Shown: one piece after another, positions 1 to 8,198 of the stretch
Layout: every line of letters begins with the position of its first letter
Position numbering within the stretch: position 1 is the stretch's first letter
Position numbers and translations under genes: made by a program
Source of the DNA: Sphingorhabdus sp. SMR4y
GTDB lineage: Bacteria; Pseudomonadota; Alphaproteobacteria; Sphingomonadales; Sphingomonadaceae
Direction of reading: 5' to 3'
Length of the DNA: 64,000 nt
Assembly (NCBI RefSeq): GCF_002218195.1
Contig: NZ_CP022336.1
Location: 1,545,001-1,609,000, forward strand
Notes under the pieces: model-generated
Databases searched by the model: none
Told to the model about the DNA's origin: nothing
The model's input: the letters and a program-made list of their open reading frames with translations, nothing else

Positions 1-315
1 GGGCACAGGTCGGAGGAATTGGAAGATTTGGAAGCATCTTTATTGCCCTATACGCAAATCTGCGACGGCAATGCCGACTGCACCGCGAGCTTTGAAACCT
101 ATCTGGAAGACGCGGTCGATTTGCGCAGCTGTCCGGGCGAAGGGGAACTGCCGGTGGCAGATATTATCAAAGCGCTGCCGCCAGATATCCCACTCAGTCT
201 TGAAGTCCGTTCCAAGGCCTATCGGGATCGCTTTTCCGATGCGACCGACCGCGCGACGGCGTTGCGTAGAGCGAGTCTGGCCTATCTGACGCAGAACGGC
301 ATTGCCCTGTCCTAG
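1..315 (+). CDS. Sugar phosphate isomerase/epimerase-like protein, C-terminal part (5' cut by window)
   Basis: The reading frame is open to the first base of the window, so only about the last 104 residues are present. The segment contains SCPGEGELPVADIIKALP followed by PLSLEVRS and ends with a short helical tail. This resembles the last strands of the xylose-isomerase-like TIM barrel (AP endonuclease family 2), where a Pro-Gly-Glu-Gly turn and a strand ending in Glu carry metal or substrate ligands. The substrate cannot be told from this piece. A TTG at base 19 could be read as a start, but the upstream codons are open and the fold would be truncated, so it is probably internal. The gene ends 9 bases before the convergent CBS gene. 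Confidence 0.6.
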   Translation, partial: GHRSEELEDLEASLLPYTQICDGNADCTASFETYLEDAVDLRSCPGEGELPVADIIKALPPDIPLSLEVRSKAYRDRFSDATDRATALRRASLAYLTQNGIALS

Positions 316-324
316 CGGCACACT

Positions 325-753
325 CTAGGCCGACTGGATATAATCCCGCATCGCCGCGGCTTCGCTTTCGATCTTGTCGATCCGGTATTTGACCAGGTCA
401 CCGATCGAGACAAAGCCGACCAGCTTGCCCTCCTCGACCACCGGAAGATGGCGAATCCGCCGTCGGGTCATCAGCGACAGCGCGCCGATGACGCTCTTCG
501 TCCGCTCGACCGAGATCACATCCGCTGTCATCACATCACGAACCGCAAGGTCCATCGCGTCATGACCATATTTGCGGAGACAGTGAAGGACATCACGCTC
601 CGAGAATATACCCGCCACATGGTCGCCATCCAGCACCGGCAGCGCGCCAATGCCTTTTTCGGCCAGAATCTCCACGGCCTGCGAGACCGACATGTCGGCG
701 GTGCAACTATATATTTCGCCGCTGCGTCCCTGCAAAATCGAATTTATGGTCAT
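325..753 (-). CDS. CBS domain-pair protein
   Basis: A 142-residue protein made almost entirely of two CBS motifs, which typically bind adenine nucleotides and act as regulatory modules. Signatures seen are ALPVLDGDHVAGIFSERDVL (first repeat) and LPVVEEGKLVGFVSIGDLVK (second repeat), with an inter-repeat segment VRDVMTADVISVERTKSV. I chose the ATG at 753 (MTINSILQG) because AGGAGA lies just upstream; the frame stays open to 966 but that extension is low-complexity and overlaps the divergent gene. A stand-alone pair like this often modulates an unknown partner; no partner gene is adjacent. Confidence 0.85.
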   Translation of the reverse strand: MTINSILQGRSGEIYSCTADMSVSQAVEILAEKGIGALPVLDGDHVAGIFSERDVLHCLRKYGHDAMDLAVRDVMTADVISVERTKSVIGALSLMTRRRIRHLPVVEEGKLVGFVSIGDLVKYRIDKIESEAAAMRDYIQSA

Positions 754-874
754 TGCGCCTCTCCTCGGTTCTGATTCTGTTTCCAACATGTCTGTAACAT
801 ATTTTTGAATGTGATTGCGCTTGATGGTAACAGGATTCCCGTTCAATGCACTGAAAACCACCGGAGTCCCCCCC

Positions 875-1180
875 TTGCCCCAGCATTCCCGCCTCGACGA
901 TCCGCAATATGCCAGCTTTGCATGGGCCCGATATTGGCGACTGATGCGCGGCATGGCGATATTCACCCTGATCTGCGTCGCCGTGTCTCTCGGGATCCTG
1001 TTCTATCTGCACGGTTTCGTATCAATCCACATGTATCTTGCCACGGCAGCCGGCATTGCCTTTGCGCTGATGCTGATGGCTGGCCTGATGGGGCTGGTGT
1101 TTCTTTCAAGCGGCACCGGCCATGACGAATCGATCGATGACCCCGTATCAAAGGATATTTCCCCCGATGAGCAAGGATGA
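875..1180 (+). CDS. Small two-helix inner-membrane protein
   Basis: About 101 residues, with an N-terminal soluble stretch (SRLDDPQYASFAWARYWRLM) and two hydrophobic helices separated by the short segment GFVSIHMYL, ending in the acidic tail DESIDDPVSKDISPDEQ. Short proteins with this SRLDDP...AWARYRRL pattern recur in sphingomonads, as recalled; their function is unknown. I prefer the TTG at 875, preceded by GGAG at 8 bases; an ATG at 824 would add 17 residues. The 3' end overlaps the next gene by 14 bases, so the two are probably translationally coupled. Confidence 0.7.
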   Translation: MPQHSRLDDPQYASFAWARYWRLMRGMAIFTLICVAVSLGILFYLHGFVSIHMYLATAAGIAFALMLMAGLMGLVFLSSGTGHDESIDDPVSKDISPDEQG

Positions 1181-1583
1181 CCTGAACGCACTGGCGAAGA
1201 TGCAGCCGGTATTGCGAGTTGCCCCGCAACCCCGCGATCTGAACAATAATGGCCATATATTCGGCGGCTGGGTGCTCTCGCAAATGGATATCGCCGGCGG
1301 GATTATGGCAGCGCGCGTAGCGCAGGGCTCAACCGCCACCGTAGCGATCGAAGCAATGGAATTTATCGCCCCCATCCTGACCCGCGACCTGATTTCCGTC
1401 TATGCCCGGGTGGAGCGAATCGGCAGGACATCGGTCGCGATCCGGCTGGACGTGATCGCGTCGCGCAATCTTGGTGAAGAGCGCGTGCCGGTTACCAGCG
1501 GCCTGTTCACCTTTGTCGCACTGGACGAGAATCACAATCCGCGCGTGATCCCTGAAACGTCCAGAGAGAAATATCTCGGCTAG
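1167..1583 (+). CDS. Acyl-CoA thioesterase, hotdog fold (YciA-like)
   Basis: A 138-residue single-hotdog protein. RDLNNNGHIFGGWVLSQMD matches the YciA/BACH-type acyl-CoA thioesterase signature, in which Asn/Asp and the GGW(V/L) helix form the active site; the later stretch VAIEAMEFIAPILTRDLISV is the second conserved strand. It would hydrolyse acyl-CoA to free acid plus CoA in the cytoplasm; chain-length preference cannot be read. The ATG at 1167 has AAGGA 11 bases upstream, inside the preceding gene. A longer start at 1122 overlaps more and adds unlikely sequence. It ends 3 bases from the convergent DUF4139 gene. Confidence 0.85.
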   Translation: MSKDDLNALAKMQPVLRVAPQPRDLNNNGHIFGGWVLSQMDIAGGIMAARVAQGSTATVAIEAMEFIAPILTRDLISVYARVERIGRTSVAIRLDVIASRNLGEERVPVTSGLFTFVALDENHNPRVIPETSREKYLG

Positions 1584-1586
1584 GGG

Positions 1587-3158
1587 CTATTTACGCCGCT
1601 CGACCCGATAGGTCAGCACCCGCTCACTGCTGGGCGGCACGGTGACCTTCCAGATATCCGTACCATCCTTGCGCGTCAGCTTGTGACTGGTCTTCCTGAA
1701 CCGCTCGCTATCGCTGCGGAGCAATTTGATTTCCACCTGCGCGGCAGACTGGGAAGCATTAGTCAGGGTGAGTCGCATGTCGCGCGCGTGTTTTTTCCCG
1801 TCATCGACCTGCGCCAATTGCTCCAGTGCAGCCCTCACCTGCTCGCTCGCCCCGATGGCAACTTCAACTTTCTCGTCCACCGCCTTGTCATCAATACTGC
1901 CCTCGCCGAGCCACATCCTTATGCCGTCGACATCCCGGAAGGCGACCAACTGTCCAGCTGGCAGCGGCACGCCCAGCCCGTCCCGTTTCCGGTTCTGGAA
2001 GCGCAGCACAATCGCCATCGGTCGGGCCGGCAGGGCATTGGTTGCCCGGATCGTGCTTTCGTAAATCTGCAGGAAGGGAATGGCCGATTTCTCCAGAAAC
2101 GCGATCTGCTTCTGACTTTGCGCCGCCACCGTGACCGGCACCGGGATACGGTAGAGCTTGAGATCACCGAGATCTTCCTGCTCCGCCATCATCTTGCGCG
2201 CGGTGACCGTTATACTGTCCGCCGCCATAGACATCATCATCGGGGCTGGTGCGGGGGGAGGCGGAACAGCGCCAAGAGCTTCGCGTCGCTGCACATATTG
2301 CGCGATGATATCGCTGCTCGTCCCGTCCGGCCAGCAAGCCAGGTTCACGCTACCGCCAGACGCCCGGGCTATAGTATCGCGCCCTTTGTTGGGCTGCCCG
2401 GCAACGGTCTGGGTCTGCGCCTGCACAAAGGATGTTTCATCACCATTGGCCAACGTCAGCCAGGAAAAGAGGTTCAGGTTCGAACCGTCATCAGAAATAT
2501 CGGCGACATAATTGGCCTGCCAGTCGAATCCGGTTGCCAGATAGGACAAGGTCACCGTCGCACGGGTTGCTGCTTTCACCCGGCTTTTTACTGACAATGT
2601 GGGTTTGGCCGAAAGCCCTCCCGGGATCGCCGGATAGACAATGGCTTCGTTCAACCCGGTACATTGTAAAGCCTCGAATCCATCTGCCGTCTGGATCACC
2701 ACCCCGCCGCTGGCATCGGTCCGGATCGTTGCATCGAATGTTTCCGTTTCACCGGTTGCCCCGCTGGTCCGCCGGATCGTAACACCCTGCCCCAGATATC
2801 CGTTGAGCAATGCCCACGGTGAAAGCAGCGCCGCATCCCGGTTCTTTTCGATAATATCATCAGGCAAGCCCGTCACAATTGCCGATTGCGGAATGATCCC
2901 GCCTGCGACGCCTTCAAACCGCAAATCCACCTCGCCTTCGGGCAGATCAATCGTCCGCTGTTCGGTAATCAGGGCATAGCCGCCAAGATAGCGCGATTTC
3001 ATCGCGATTTGCGACGCGCGGTTCGGGCTTCGGTAAACCGTGACAGAGACCGATTCCGGTCGTTGGGACGTCACAACCTGACCCACAAGACCGGATTGCG
3101 CCTCGGCGGGGGCCGATAGCGCAAGGATCAGGAACGCGAGAAGCGTCCGTCGCGCCAT
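1587..3158 (-). CDS. DUF4139 domain-containing secreted protein (second of tandem pair)
   Basis: A 523-residue protein with a signal peptide (MARRTLLAFLILALSAPAEA, cleavage after AQA/EA). The body is beta-rich, with VTLSYLATGFDWQANYVADI, the hallmark of DUF4139 (LSYxxxxxxWxxxY). It closely parallels the gene upstream, so the pair is a tandem duplication. A central low-complexity insert (PPPPAPAPMMMSM, roughly residues 300-315) and the stretch SITVTARKMMAEQ are not in the paralogue. The start lies one base after the stop of the upstream gene with little room for its own ribosome site, so it is probably translated by coupling. Known DUF4139 proteins are envelope-associated; no catalytic role is established. 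Confidence 0.8.
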   Translation of the reverse strand: MARRTLLAFLILALSAPAEAQSGLVGQVVTSQRPESVSVTVYRSPNRASQIAMKSRYLGGYALITEQRTIDLPEGEVDLRFEGVAGGIIPQSAIVTGLPDDIIEKNRDAALLSPWALLNGYLGQGVTIRRTSGATGETETFDATIRTDASGGVVIQTADGFEALQCTGLNEAIVYPAIPGGLSAKPTLSVKSRVKAATRATVTLSYLATGFDWQANYVADISDDGSNLNLFSWLTLANGDETSFVQAQTQTVAGQPNKGRDTIARASGGSVNLACWPDGTSSDIIAQYVQRREALGAVPPPPAPAPMMMSMAADSITVTARKMMAEQEDLGDLKLYRIPVPVTVAAQSQKQIAFLEKSAIPFLQIYESTIRATNALPARPMAIVLRFQNRKRDGLGVPLPAGQLVAFRDVDGIRMWLGEGSIDDKAVDEKVEVAIGASEQVRAALEQLAQVDDGKKHARDMRLTLTNASQSAAQVEIKLLRSDSERFRKTSHKLTRKDGTDIWKVTVPPSSERVLTYRVERRK

Positions 3159-3159
3159 A

Positions 3160-4539
3160 TCAGAACCGGGTCTCGAAGACCGCCGTGACTGTCGTCCGGC
3201 CGTTGGCGGGAACGGGTACCTTCCAGACCACCGAATCCGATGATCGCCGCTTGCTGGTCATGCTCTCGCTGACGATGCGGGTGTCATCCCAGTAAAAATC
3301 GAGACCGTTCTGGATTAGCGACACGGTGACCGCATCCGGTCGCGCGTTGCTCAGCTCGTAGCTCATGCTGGTGCGCCATTTCGACGATGACAGGCGCCGG
3401 CGTTCGGCCACGGTCGCTTTCACCTTGACATCAAATGCCTCGCCCGTTTTCAGCCCCAGTTCCGACCCCATCGGCGTATGGCCGATATTGTTTTCACCGA
3501 TAAATTGCGGCTGGCCAGCGGCATCCTTCATATAGACCCGGACGGTGCCGGCGGGCAGCGCATCGCCCAGTCCACCATCGCTGGAAGAACTGAATTCCAG
3601 CACCGTATCCACGCTTTGCGGTTCGTCCTGGGACCCAAGCCAGCGATTGGAATATTCATAGCTTTTCTGTGCCGAAGCGCCGGTCACGTCCAGAAAACTG
3701 ACTTGCTTGGTCTGGGCATTGGCAATGGTCGTGCGCGCCGCCAGCGGATAAAGATAGAAGTCACCCAACGATTCCCGGTCGACCGATTCAATGCCGACGC
3801 CGCGGATGTTGTTCCGCGACGCATAATTGCTTCGACCATTCACATTTGGCGTTCCGGCAACCAACAGGGTTTTGGCATTGTCGAAGGTCGTACCGGTAGT
3901 GTTGGTCAGCGTAACCCAGCCCTGCACGTCCATTTTGCCGGCTTTCTCGTCGAACAGGGCCACATAGTCGGCCTTCCAACCCAGACCCGAAGTCAGATAG
4001 CTGAGTTGGGCGGGACGGTTGCCTGCGCGGGAACTGTTCAGGGTCACCGACAGGGTTGGCCGGGCCCGCAAATTATCGGGGACTTTGTCAAAAATCACCC
4101 GCGTCGGCAGGCGGTCATCACGCAGCACTTCGATCCGGCTGCCGATTTGCAAGACAACGCCGCCATTGGCGGCCAGCACCTTTGCCCGTTCGCGGCTCTC
4201 GGATCCGGTAGCGGGGTTGATCCGCACAATCGTTATTGTTTCGCCCACCGCCTTCTCCATCAGCTTCGATGGAGACAGCAGATCATAATCGAAATTCTGT
4301 TCGACAATGCCAGTATTGGGAGCGGTAAAGCTGACCGTCTCGGCCCGGATCTGTCCGGAAACGCCGGGAAAGTCCTGAACCGATCTGCCGGCGGGAATGT
4401 CCAATTGCCGGACATCCTGCACCAGCGCCAGATTGTTGTTGTAGATCGTAACCGAGACCTCACCCTGCCCCGAAGACTGGCCGAGTGCCGGCGACGTTGT
4501 TGTCGCCAAGAACAATCCCGCAAGAACAAAAGGTCGCAT
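3160..4539 (-). CDS. DUF4139 domain-containing secreted protein (first of tandem pair)
   Basis: A 459-residue protein with a signal peptide ending near SPALGQS. It opens with EVSVTIYNNNLALVQDVR, typical of the N-terminal strand of DUF4139 proteins, and carries LSYLTSGLGWKADYVALFDE, the family core motif. It is shorter than the downstream paralogue and lacks its proline/methionine insert. The ATG at 4539 is preceded by GGGGAGAG, a strong ribosome site, which marks this as the lead gene of the two-gene operon. The predicted location is the periplasm or outer surface. Function is unknown; both proteins may work together because they are coexpressed. Confidence 0.8.
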   Translation of the reverse strand: MRPFVLAGLFLATTTSPALGQSSGQGEVSVTIYNNNLALVQDVRQLDIPAGRSVQDFPGVSGQIRAETVSFTAPNTGIVEQNFDYDLLSPSKLMEKAVGETITIVRINPATGSESRERAKVLAANGGVVLQIGSRIEVLRDDRLPTRVIFDKVPDNLRARPTLSVTLNSSRAGNRPAQLSYLTSGLGWKADYVALFDEKAGKMDVQGWVTLTNTTGTTFDNAKTLLVAGTPNVNGRSNYASRNNIRGVGIESVDRESLGDFYLYPLAARTTIANAQTKQVSFLDVTGASAQKSYEYSNRWLGSQDEPQSVDTVLEFSSSSDGGLGDALPAGTVRVYMKDAAGQPQFIGENNIGHTPMGSELGLKTGEAFDVKVKATVAERRRLSSSKWRTSMSYELSNARPDAVTVSLIQNGLDFYWDDTRIVSESMTSKRRSSDSVVWKVPVPANGRTTVTAVFETRF

Positions 4540-4600
4540 ATTGTCTCTCCCCTATCGAAACGCGATGCTAACGCATTGAAAATGAACCTCGTCTAAATGT

Positions 4601-6175
4601 CTATTGCGCCGGCCCGGCGCTGTCGGTCGGGGCTAGCCAGCGAAAGCGTGTGCCAGCGTCCGAAATGCCTCTGTCGAACTCTTCGGCGACGACGATATTC
4701 CTGGCCATCAGGGCCTCCCTTGCCACAGCCCTGTCCGGAGCGGTCCCGCTCATCCCCAATGGCAGGCCGATCCGCTCGGATGCCCAGATGATCACATCAA
4801 GATTATCGCCCGAGGCAGGGTCCACTGCACCATTTGCAATCCTGACCACCGGCAGCGCGATGGCCGGCGGCTGCAGCCTGATGATCCATCCCTTTGCAGC
4901 CGACGCAACCCGTTGCTCGAGGGCCCGATAGGATGCGAGTGTCGCCCCCGGCAATGGCTTGGCAACAACGACGGCGCGCCGCTTGTTGCTGTCCAGCGTT
5001 ACATCATCGACCGACACCCCGGCGATGAGAGCGAGATTCTCCCGCAATCGAGTCACCTGGATCTCGGCCTCCCGGGCCTGCGCCTGGGTTTTTGCAGCAG
5101 CCAGTTCCGCCGACCGTGCGTCTTCACCGGTTTCCACCTTGAACTGGTCGACATTGACCGTGATCGACCGCCCCAGAGACCGGCTCAAGACCCGCGAGCT
5201 CTGTTCGGCTGCTCCGGCAATGATTGTCGGCGTGAAAACCGTGGCATTGACGGTGATCGGGTCGGCAGCGAAATCAATCTCGATCTGCGATACGCTCGCC
5301 CGCTTGCCGAACTGGTCCTTGATATATCCGTTGGCGGAGCGCGAGACATTCGCCTCCCAGGCGATTTGGCGCAGCGAAAGGCCCAGCGGGATCGCCAGCG
5401 CGATGAAAACCACCACCATGGCAGCGATCTGGAACTGCGATTGCCGTTCGGACAAATAGGACCGAAAGCCGTAAAGCCAGGCCATGGCAGTCGCGGTCAG
5501 CGCAATCGTCATCAGGTTGGTGAAGAAAAGCAGCAACGAGCCGCCAAAGACAGCCCAGTTGAAGGTTGCCAGCCCGAAACCGACAACCGCTAGAGGCGGC
5601 ATCAGGGCGGTGGCGATCGCAACGCCGACGATCGTCCCCATTCTCCCGCGGATCATCGCATAAGCACCAGCCAGCGCGGAGAAAAGCGCGACGAGCAGAT
5701 CGAACAAATTGGGCCGTGTGCGAGCTGCAATTTCGGCGGTAACCGTTTGTAGCGGCGACAGAGTCACCACCAGTCCGGCAAACAGGATCGAGATGATGCT
5801 TCCCAACACGATTGCCTTGCCGCTTTCCCGCAACCAGGCAGAATCGCCGACGGCGAGCGCAAAGCCCGCCCCCATGATTGGCCCCATTAACGGTGAAAGC
5901 AGCATGGCGCCGATGACGACAGCCGGAGACGATAGCAGCAAGCCCAATATGGCAATGCCGGCCGACATCGAAGTCATGAAAGCGAAATGAGGCGTAAAAC
6001 CGCTGTCCTCCCGGACCTTGTCGATCACTGCCTGCTGCTCGACATCGGCGCGGACGACCATTCGCCACCAGCGACGAAACAGGCGAATGCTCCCGGTAAC
6101 CGGATCCAGCAGACCGGATGAGGACTTGGGTTTCAAAGCTTCCGGACCTGCCGCATTTGCCTGATTGTCTGTCAT
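4601..6175 (-). CDS. DUF389 family membrane protein
   Basis: A 524-residue protein. After a 50-residue cytosolic start it has a block of about six transmembrane helices, beginning FTPHFAFMTSMSAGIAILGL and SPAVVIGAMLLSPLMGPIMG, which are the defining motifs of DUF389 (the TIGR00341/TIGR00271-type family). The C-terminal half (after about residue 260) is soluble and includes a helical, Ala/Glu-rich segment near LAAAKTQAQAREAEIQV followed by a BON-like alpha/beta region. The family has been proposed to be membrane transport or channel related, but the substrate is unproven. The ribosome site before the ATG is weak. The gene ends 61 bases beyond the DUF4139 operon start and is probably separate. 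Confidence 0.85.
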   Translation of the reverse strand: MTDNQANAAGPEALKPKSSSGLLDPVTGSIRLFRRWWRMVVRADVEQQAVIDKVREDSGFTPHFAFMTSMSAGIAILGLLLSSPAVVIGAMLLSPLMGPIMGAGFALAVGDSAWLRESGKAIVLGSIISILFAGLVVTLSPLQTVTAEIAARTRPNLFDLLVALFSALAGAYAMIRGRMGTIVGVAIATALMPPLAVVGFGLATFNWAVFGGSLLLFFTNLMTIALTATAMAWLYGFRSYLSERQSQFQIAAMVVVFIALAIPLGLSLRQIAWEANVSRSANGYIKDQFGKRASVSQIEIDFAADPITVNATVFTPTIIAGAAEQSSRVLSRSLGRSITVNVDQFKVETGEDARSAELAAAKTQAQAREAEIQVTRLRENLALIAGVSVDDVTLDSNKRRAVVVAKPLPGATLASYRALEQRVASAAKGWIIRLQPPAIALPVVRIANGAVDPASGDNLDVIIWASERIGLPLGMSGTAPDRAVAREALMARNIVVAEEFDRGISDAGTRFRWLAPTDSAGPAQ

Positions 6176-6335
6176 AGCGTTACTTTAGCCGCGAAAAATG
6201 ATGACGAATAGTCAAAGATGATCTCGGGGGTAATTGAAAAATGAAGTGTTTCGTCTTTTATCAGAGAACTGTATCGCCTATATAGATCACTGCGGCTATC
6301 ATGCCACGCCAGGAACTCTTGGGAGGAGCCGTCCT

Positions 6336-6974
6336 ATGCCACGTCCCGAAACCGACATTGCCGCCACGCGGGCAAAGATCATTGCCGCCGCCGACAAGAT
6401 GATCGAGGAAAGAGGCGCGATCAGCTTCACGATGAGTGATCTGGCGACCGCGGTCGGCATGTCACCCTCCAACCTCTACCGCTTTTTCGAGAACAAGGAT
6501 GCGCTGGCAGAAGCCATGGCGGGAGAATGGTTCGCCGAATTGCTTGCCATCATGGAAGAGCTGGTGTCTGCCGACATGCCGGTGGAAGAGAAACTCTACC
6601 AGTTTTTCGCCAGACGTGTCGTCATCAAACGGGCGCGTTACGAGGACGATCCCGAACTTTTCGAATCCTATATGGAACTCGGTGACGAGCATTTTGACGT
6701 GATCAAGGGCTATGTCGATCTGGCCGATCATTATATGGCCTCGATTCTCGCCGAGGCCATGGAAAAGGGTTATTTCAAGGGTCTGGATCTCGACAGCGTC
6801 GTGTCACTGGTCAACACCATGATGCAGCCTTTCTGCAATCCCAAGCTGATGATGCAGATGATGCATCTCGCTACCGAAGAGCGGCTGAGAATCGTGATCA
6901 ACACGATCCTGAGCGGCCTGCATGCGCACAACAACACCGCCAGCACCAAGCCGGAGCTCTTTGTCGCCAGCTAG
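6336..6974 (+). CDS. TetR family transcriptional regulator
   Basis: A 212-residue one-component repressor-type protein. The N-terminal helix-turn-helix is FTMSDLATAVGMSPSNLYRF followed by FENKDALAEAM, the classical TetR DNA-binding signature. The C-terminal ligand/dimer domain is Met-rich at the end (NTMMQPFCNPKLMMQMMHL). The ATG at 6336 is preceded by GGGAGGAG at 8 bases; the frame runs back to 6234 but the extra residues do not fit the family. It converges on, and overlaps by 4 bases, the VOC protein gene. It may regulate that VOC/AhpD-like pair or itself, but no operator was identified. Confidence 0.9.
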   Translation: MPRPETDIAATRAKIIAAADKMIEERGAISFTMSDLATAVGMSPSNLYRFFENKDALAEAMAGEWFAELLAIMEELVSADMPVEEKLYQFFARRVVIKRARYEDDPELFESYMELGDEHFDVIKGYVDLADHYMASILAEAMEKGYFKGLDLDSVVSLVNTMMQPFCNPKLMMQMMHLATEERLRIVINTILSGLHAHNNTASTKPELFVAS

Positions 6975-7501
6975 GCCTCTTTTGCCAGCCACTGTTTCAT
7001 CATTGCCGGCGGCGGTGACGGGATCATCTCACGCTCGTCGAGTGCCGCCAGAGCGCGCTCGCGGTCAGCATCGGTAAACGAGCCGGTGGTCAGGCAGAAT
7101 TCCACCATATTGCCATTGGGATCGCGGGTGTAGACCGAGTGGCACCAATTGTGGTCGATCTCCAGCACATCGAGACCGGCGGCGTTCCATTTCTCGCGCC
7201 AGGCAATAAGCTCCTCTGCCGTATCGACGGCAAAACTATAATGGTTCGTACCCTGCGGCGTTCCGGCCGCCTTGTTGAGATCGAAAGAATATCCCGCTTC
7301 GTCCGGCGTGTCCTTGAGCTCCCAGAAAGCTATGAACCGGCTGTCGTCGCCGTCCATCCGGTAAAAGAAATGCTTGCCCCAGCCGCCGCCCATGACCGGT
7401 GCGATCTCGACCTTGACCAGTTCGAACCCCATTACGCCTTCGTAAAATGCGTGGATGGCTTTCATGTCCTTCGCCGCCAGTGCCAGGTGATGATAGCTCA
7501 T
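6971..7501 (-). CDS. VOC family (glyoxalase/dioxygenase-like) metalloprotein
   Basis: A 176-residue protein with two beta-alpha-beta-beta-beta units of the vicinal oxygen chelate fold. Candidate metal ligands are the His in YHHLALAAKDM near the N terminus, the His in GTNHYSFAVDTAEEL and the Glu in DPNGNMVEFCL. The C-terminal tail (ERALAALDEREMIPS) is an extension often seen in sphingomonad VOC proteins. The start overlaps the stop of the upstream AhpD-like gene by ATGA, so the two are translationally coupled. The reaction is not predictable; the family includes ring-cleavage dioxygenases, glyoxalases and epimerases. Confidence 0.85.
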   Translation of the reverse strand: MSYHHLALAAKDMKAIHAFYEGVMGFELVKVEIAPVMGGGWGKHFFYRMDGDDSRFIAFWELKDTPDEAGYSFDLNKAAGTPQGTNHYSFAVDTAEELIAWREKWNAAGLDVLEIDHNWCHSVYTRDPNGNMVEFCLTTGSFTDADRERALAALDEREMIPSPPPAMMKQWLAKEA

Positions 7502-8151
7502 TGATCCGCCCCCGTCCGCTTGTCGACCATGCCCATGACATCGGCAGTCGCGCCATCCGGTGCGGGCACTTCGACAACGCGCTCCGGGACGTCGTCAAAT
7601 TCCAGTTTCAGCGCCCGGCTCATCACTGCGTGCATCATATAGGTGCAGGTGATGTAGGTGAGTTCGAGTATCTCCACTTCGCTCAGATATTTTTTCAGCG
7701 CGGCGAAGACACCGTCGGACACCCTGCCCCGCTCGAGCACCAGACAATCGGCATAGGCCAGCACCGCCCGCTCGACATCGTCGAAGCAATCGGCCACCTG
7801 CCAGTGGGGAATGGCCCGAACCTGCTCCTCAGAATAGCCTTCGAAGCGCATCGCCTTGCTGTGCTGGGAATAGACAAATTGCGATCCCACCGCATAGCCG
7901 GCACGAATCTGGCCGAGTTCGCGCAATTTGGGGTCGAGTTTGCGACTGGACGATCGGTAGAAACCGAAACCCTCGCTGGTATGTTTGAAAGCGTCGGGGA
8001 CCTGCGCGAAGACGGTCCACCAGTTGCCCGGCGTGCCGGTTGCGGTGCCGGGTTCTGCCACCGGATCGCGATCGCCAAACAGGATGTTATAGAGACCGAG
8101 GACATAGTCATCGGTCACCTCGGACCGGGGAATTTCGCGCAGTCGGGGCAT
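7498..8151 (-). CDS. Carboxymuconolactone decarboxylase/AhpD-fold protein lacking CXXC
   Basis: A 217-residue all-helical protein. The core SSSRKLDPKLRELGQIRAG and VGSQFVYSQHSKAMRFEG matches the carboxymuconolactone decarboxylase/AhpD family. The place where peroxidase-active AhpD has Cys-x-x-Cys reads FVYSQH here, so a thiol peroxidase role is unlikely and a lyase/hydrolase-type or unknown role is more plausible. The ATG at 8151 has an AGGAGAGAGA ribosome site. It leads a two-gene operon with the VOC protein, a pairing that suggests catabolism of a small carbon compound; this is inference. Confidence 0.8.
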   Translation of the reverse strand: MPRLREIPRSEVTDDYVLGLYNILFGDRDPVAEPGTATGTPGNWWTVFAQVPDAFKHTSEGFGFYRSSSRKLDPKLRELGQIRAGYAVGSQFVYSQHSKAMRFEGYSEEQVRAIPHWQVADCFDDVERAVLAYADCLVLERGRVSDGVFAALKKYLSEVEILELTYITCTYMMHAVMSRALKLEFDDVPERVVEVPAPDGATADVMGMVDKRTGADQ

Positions 8152-8198
8152 AGAGTCTCTCTCCTATGCCCCGACTATGCACAATTTGATGCGACTGA

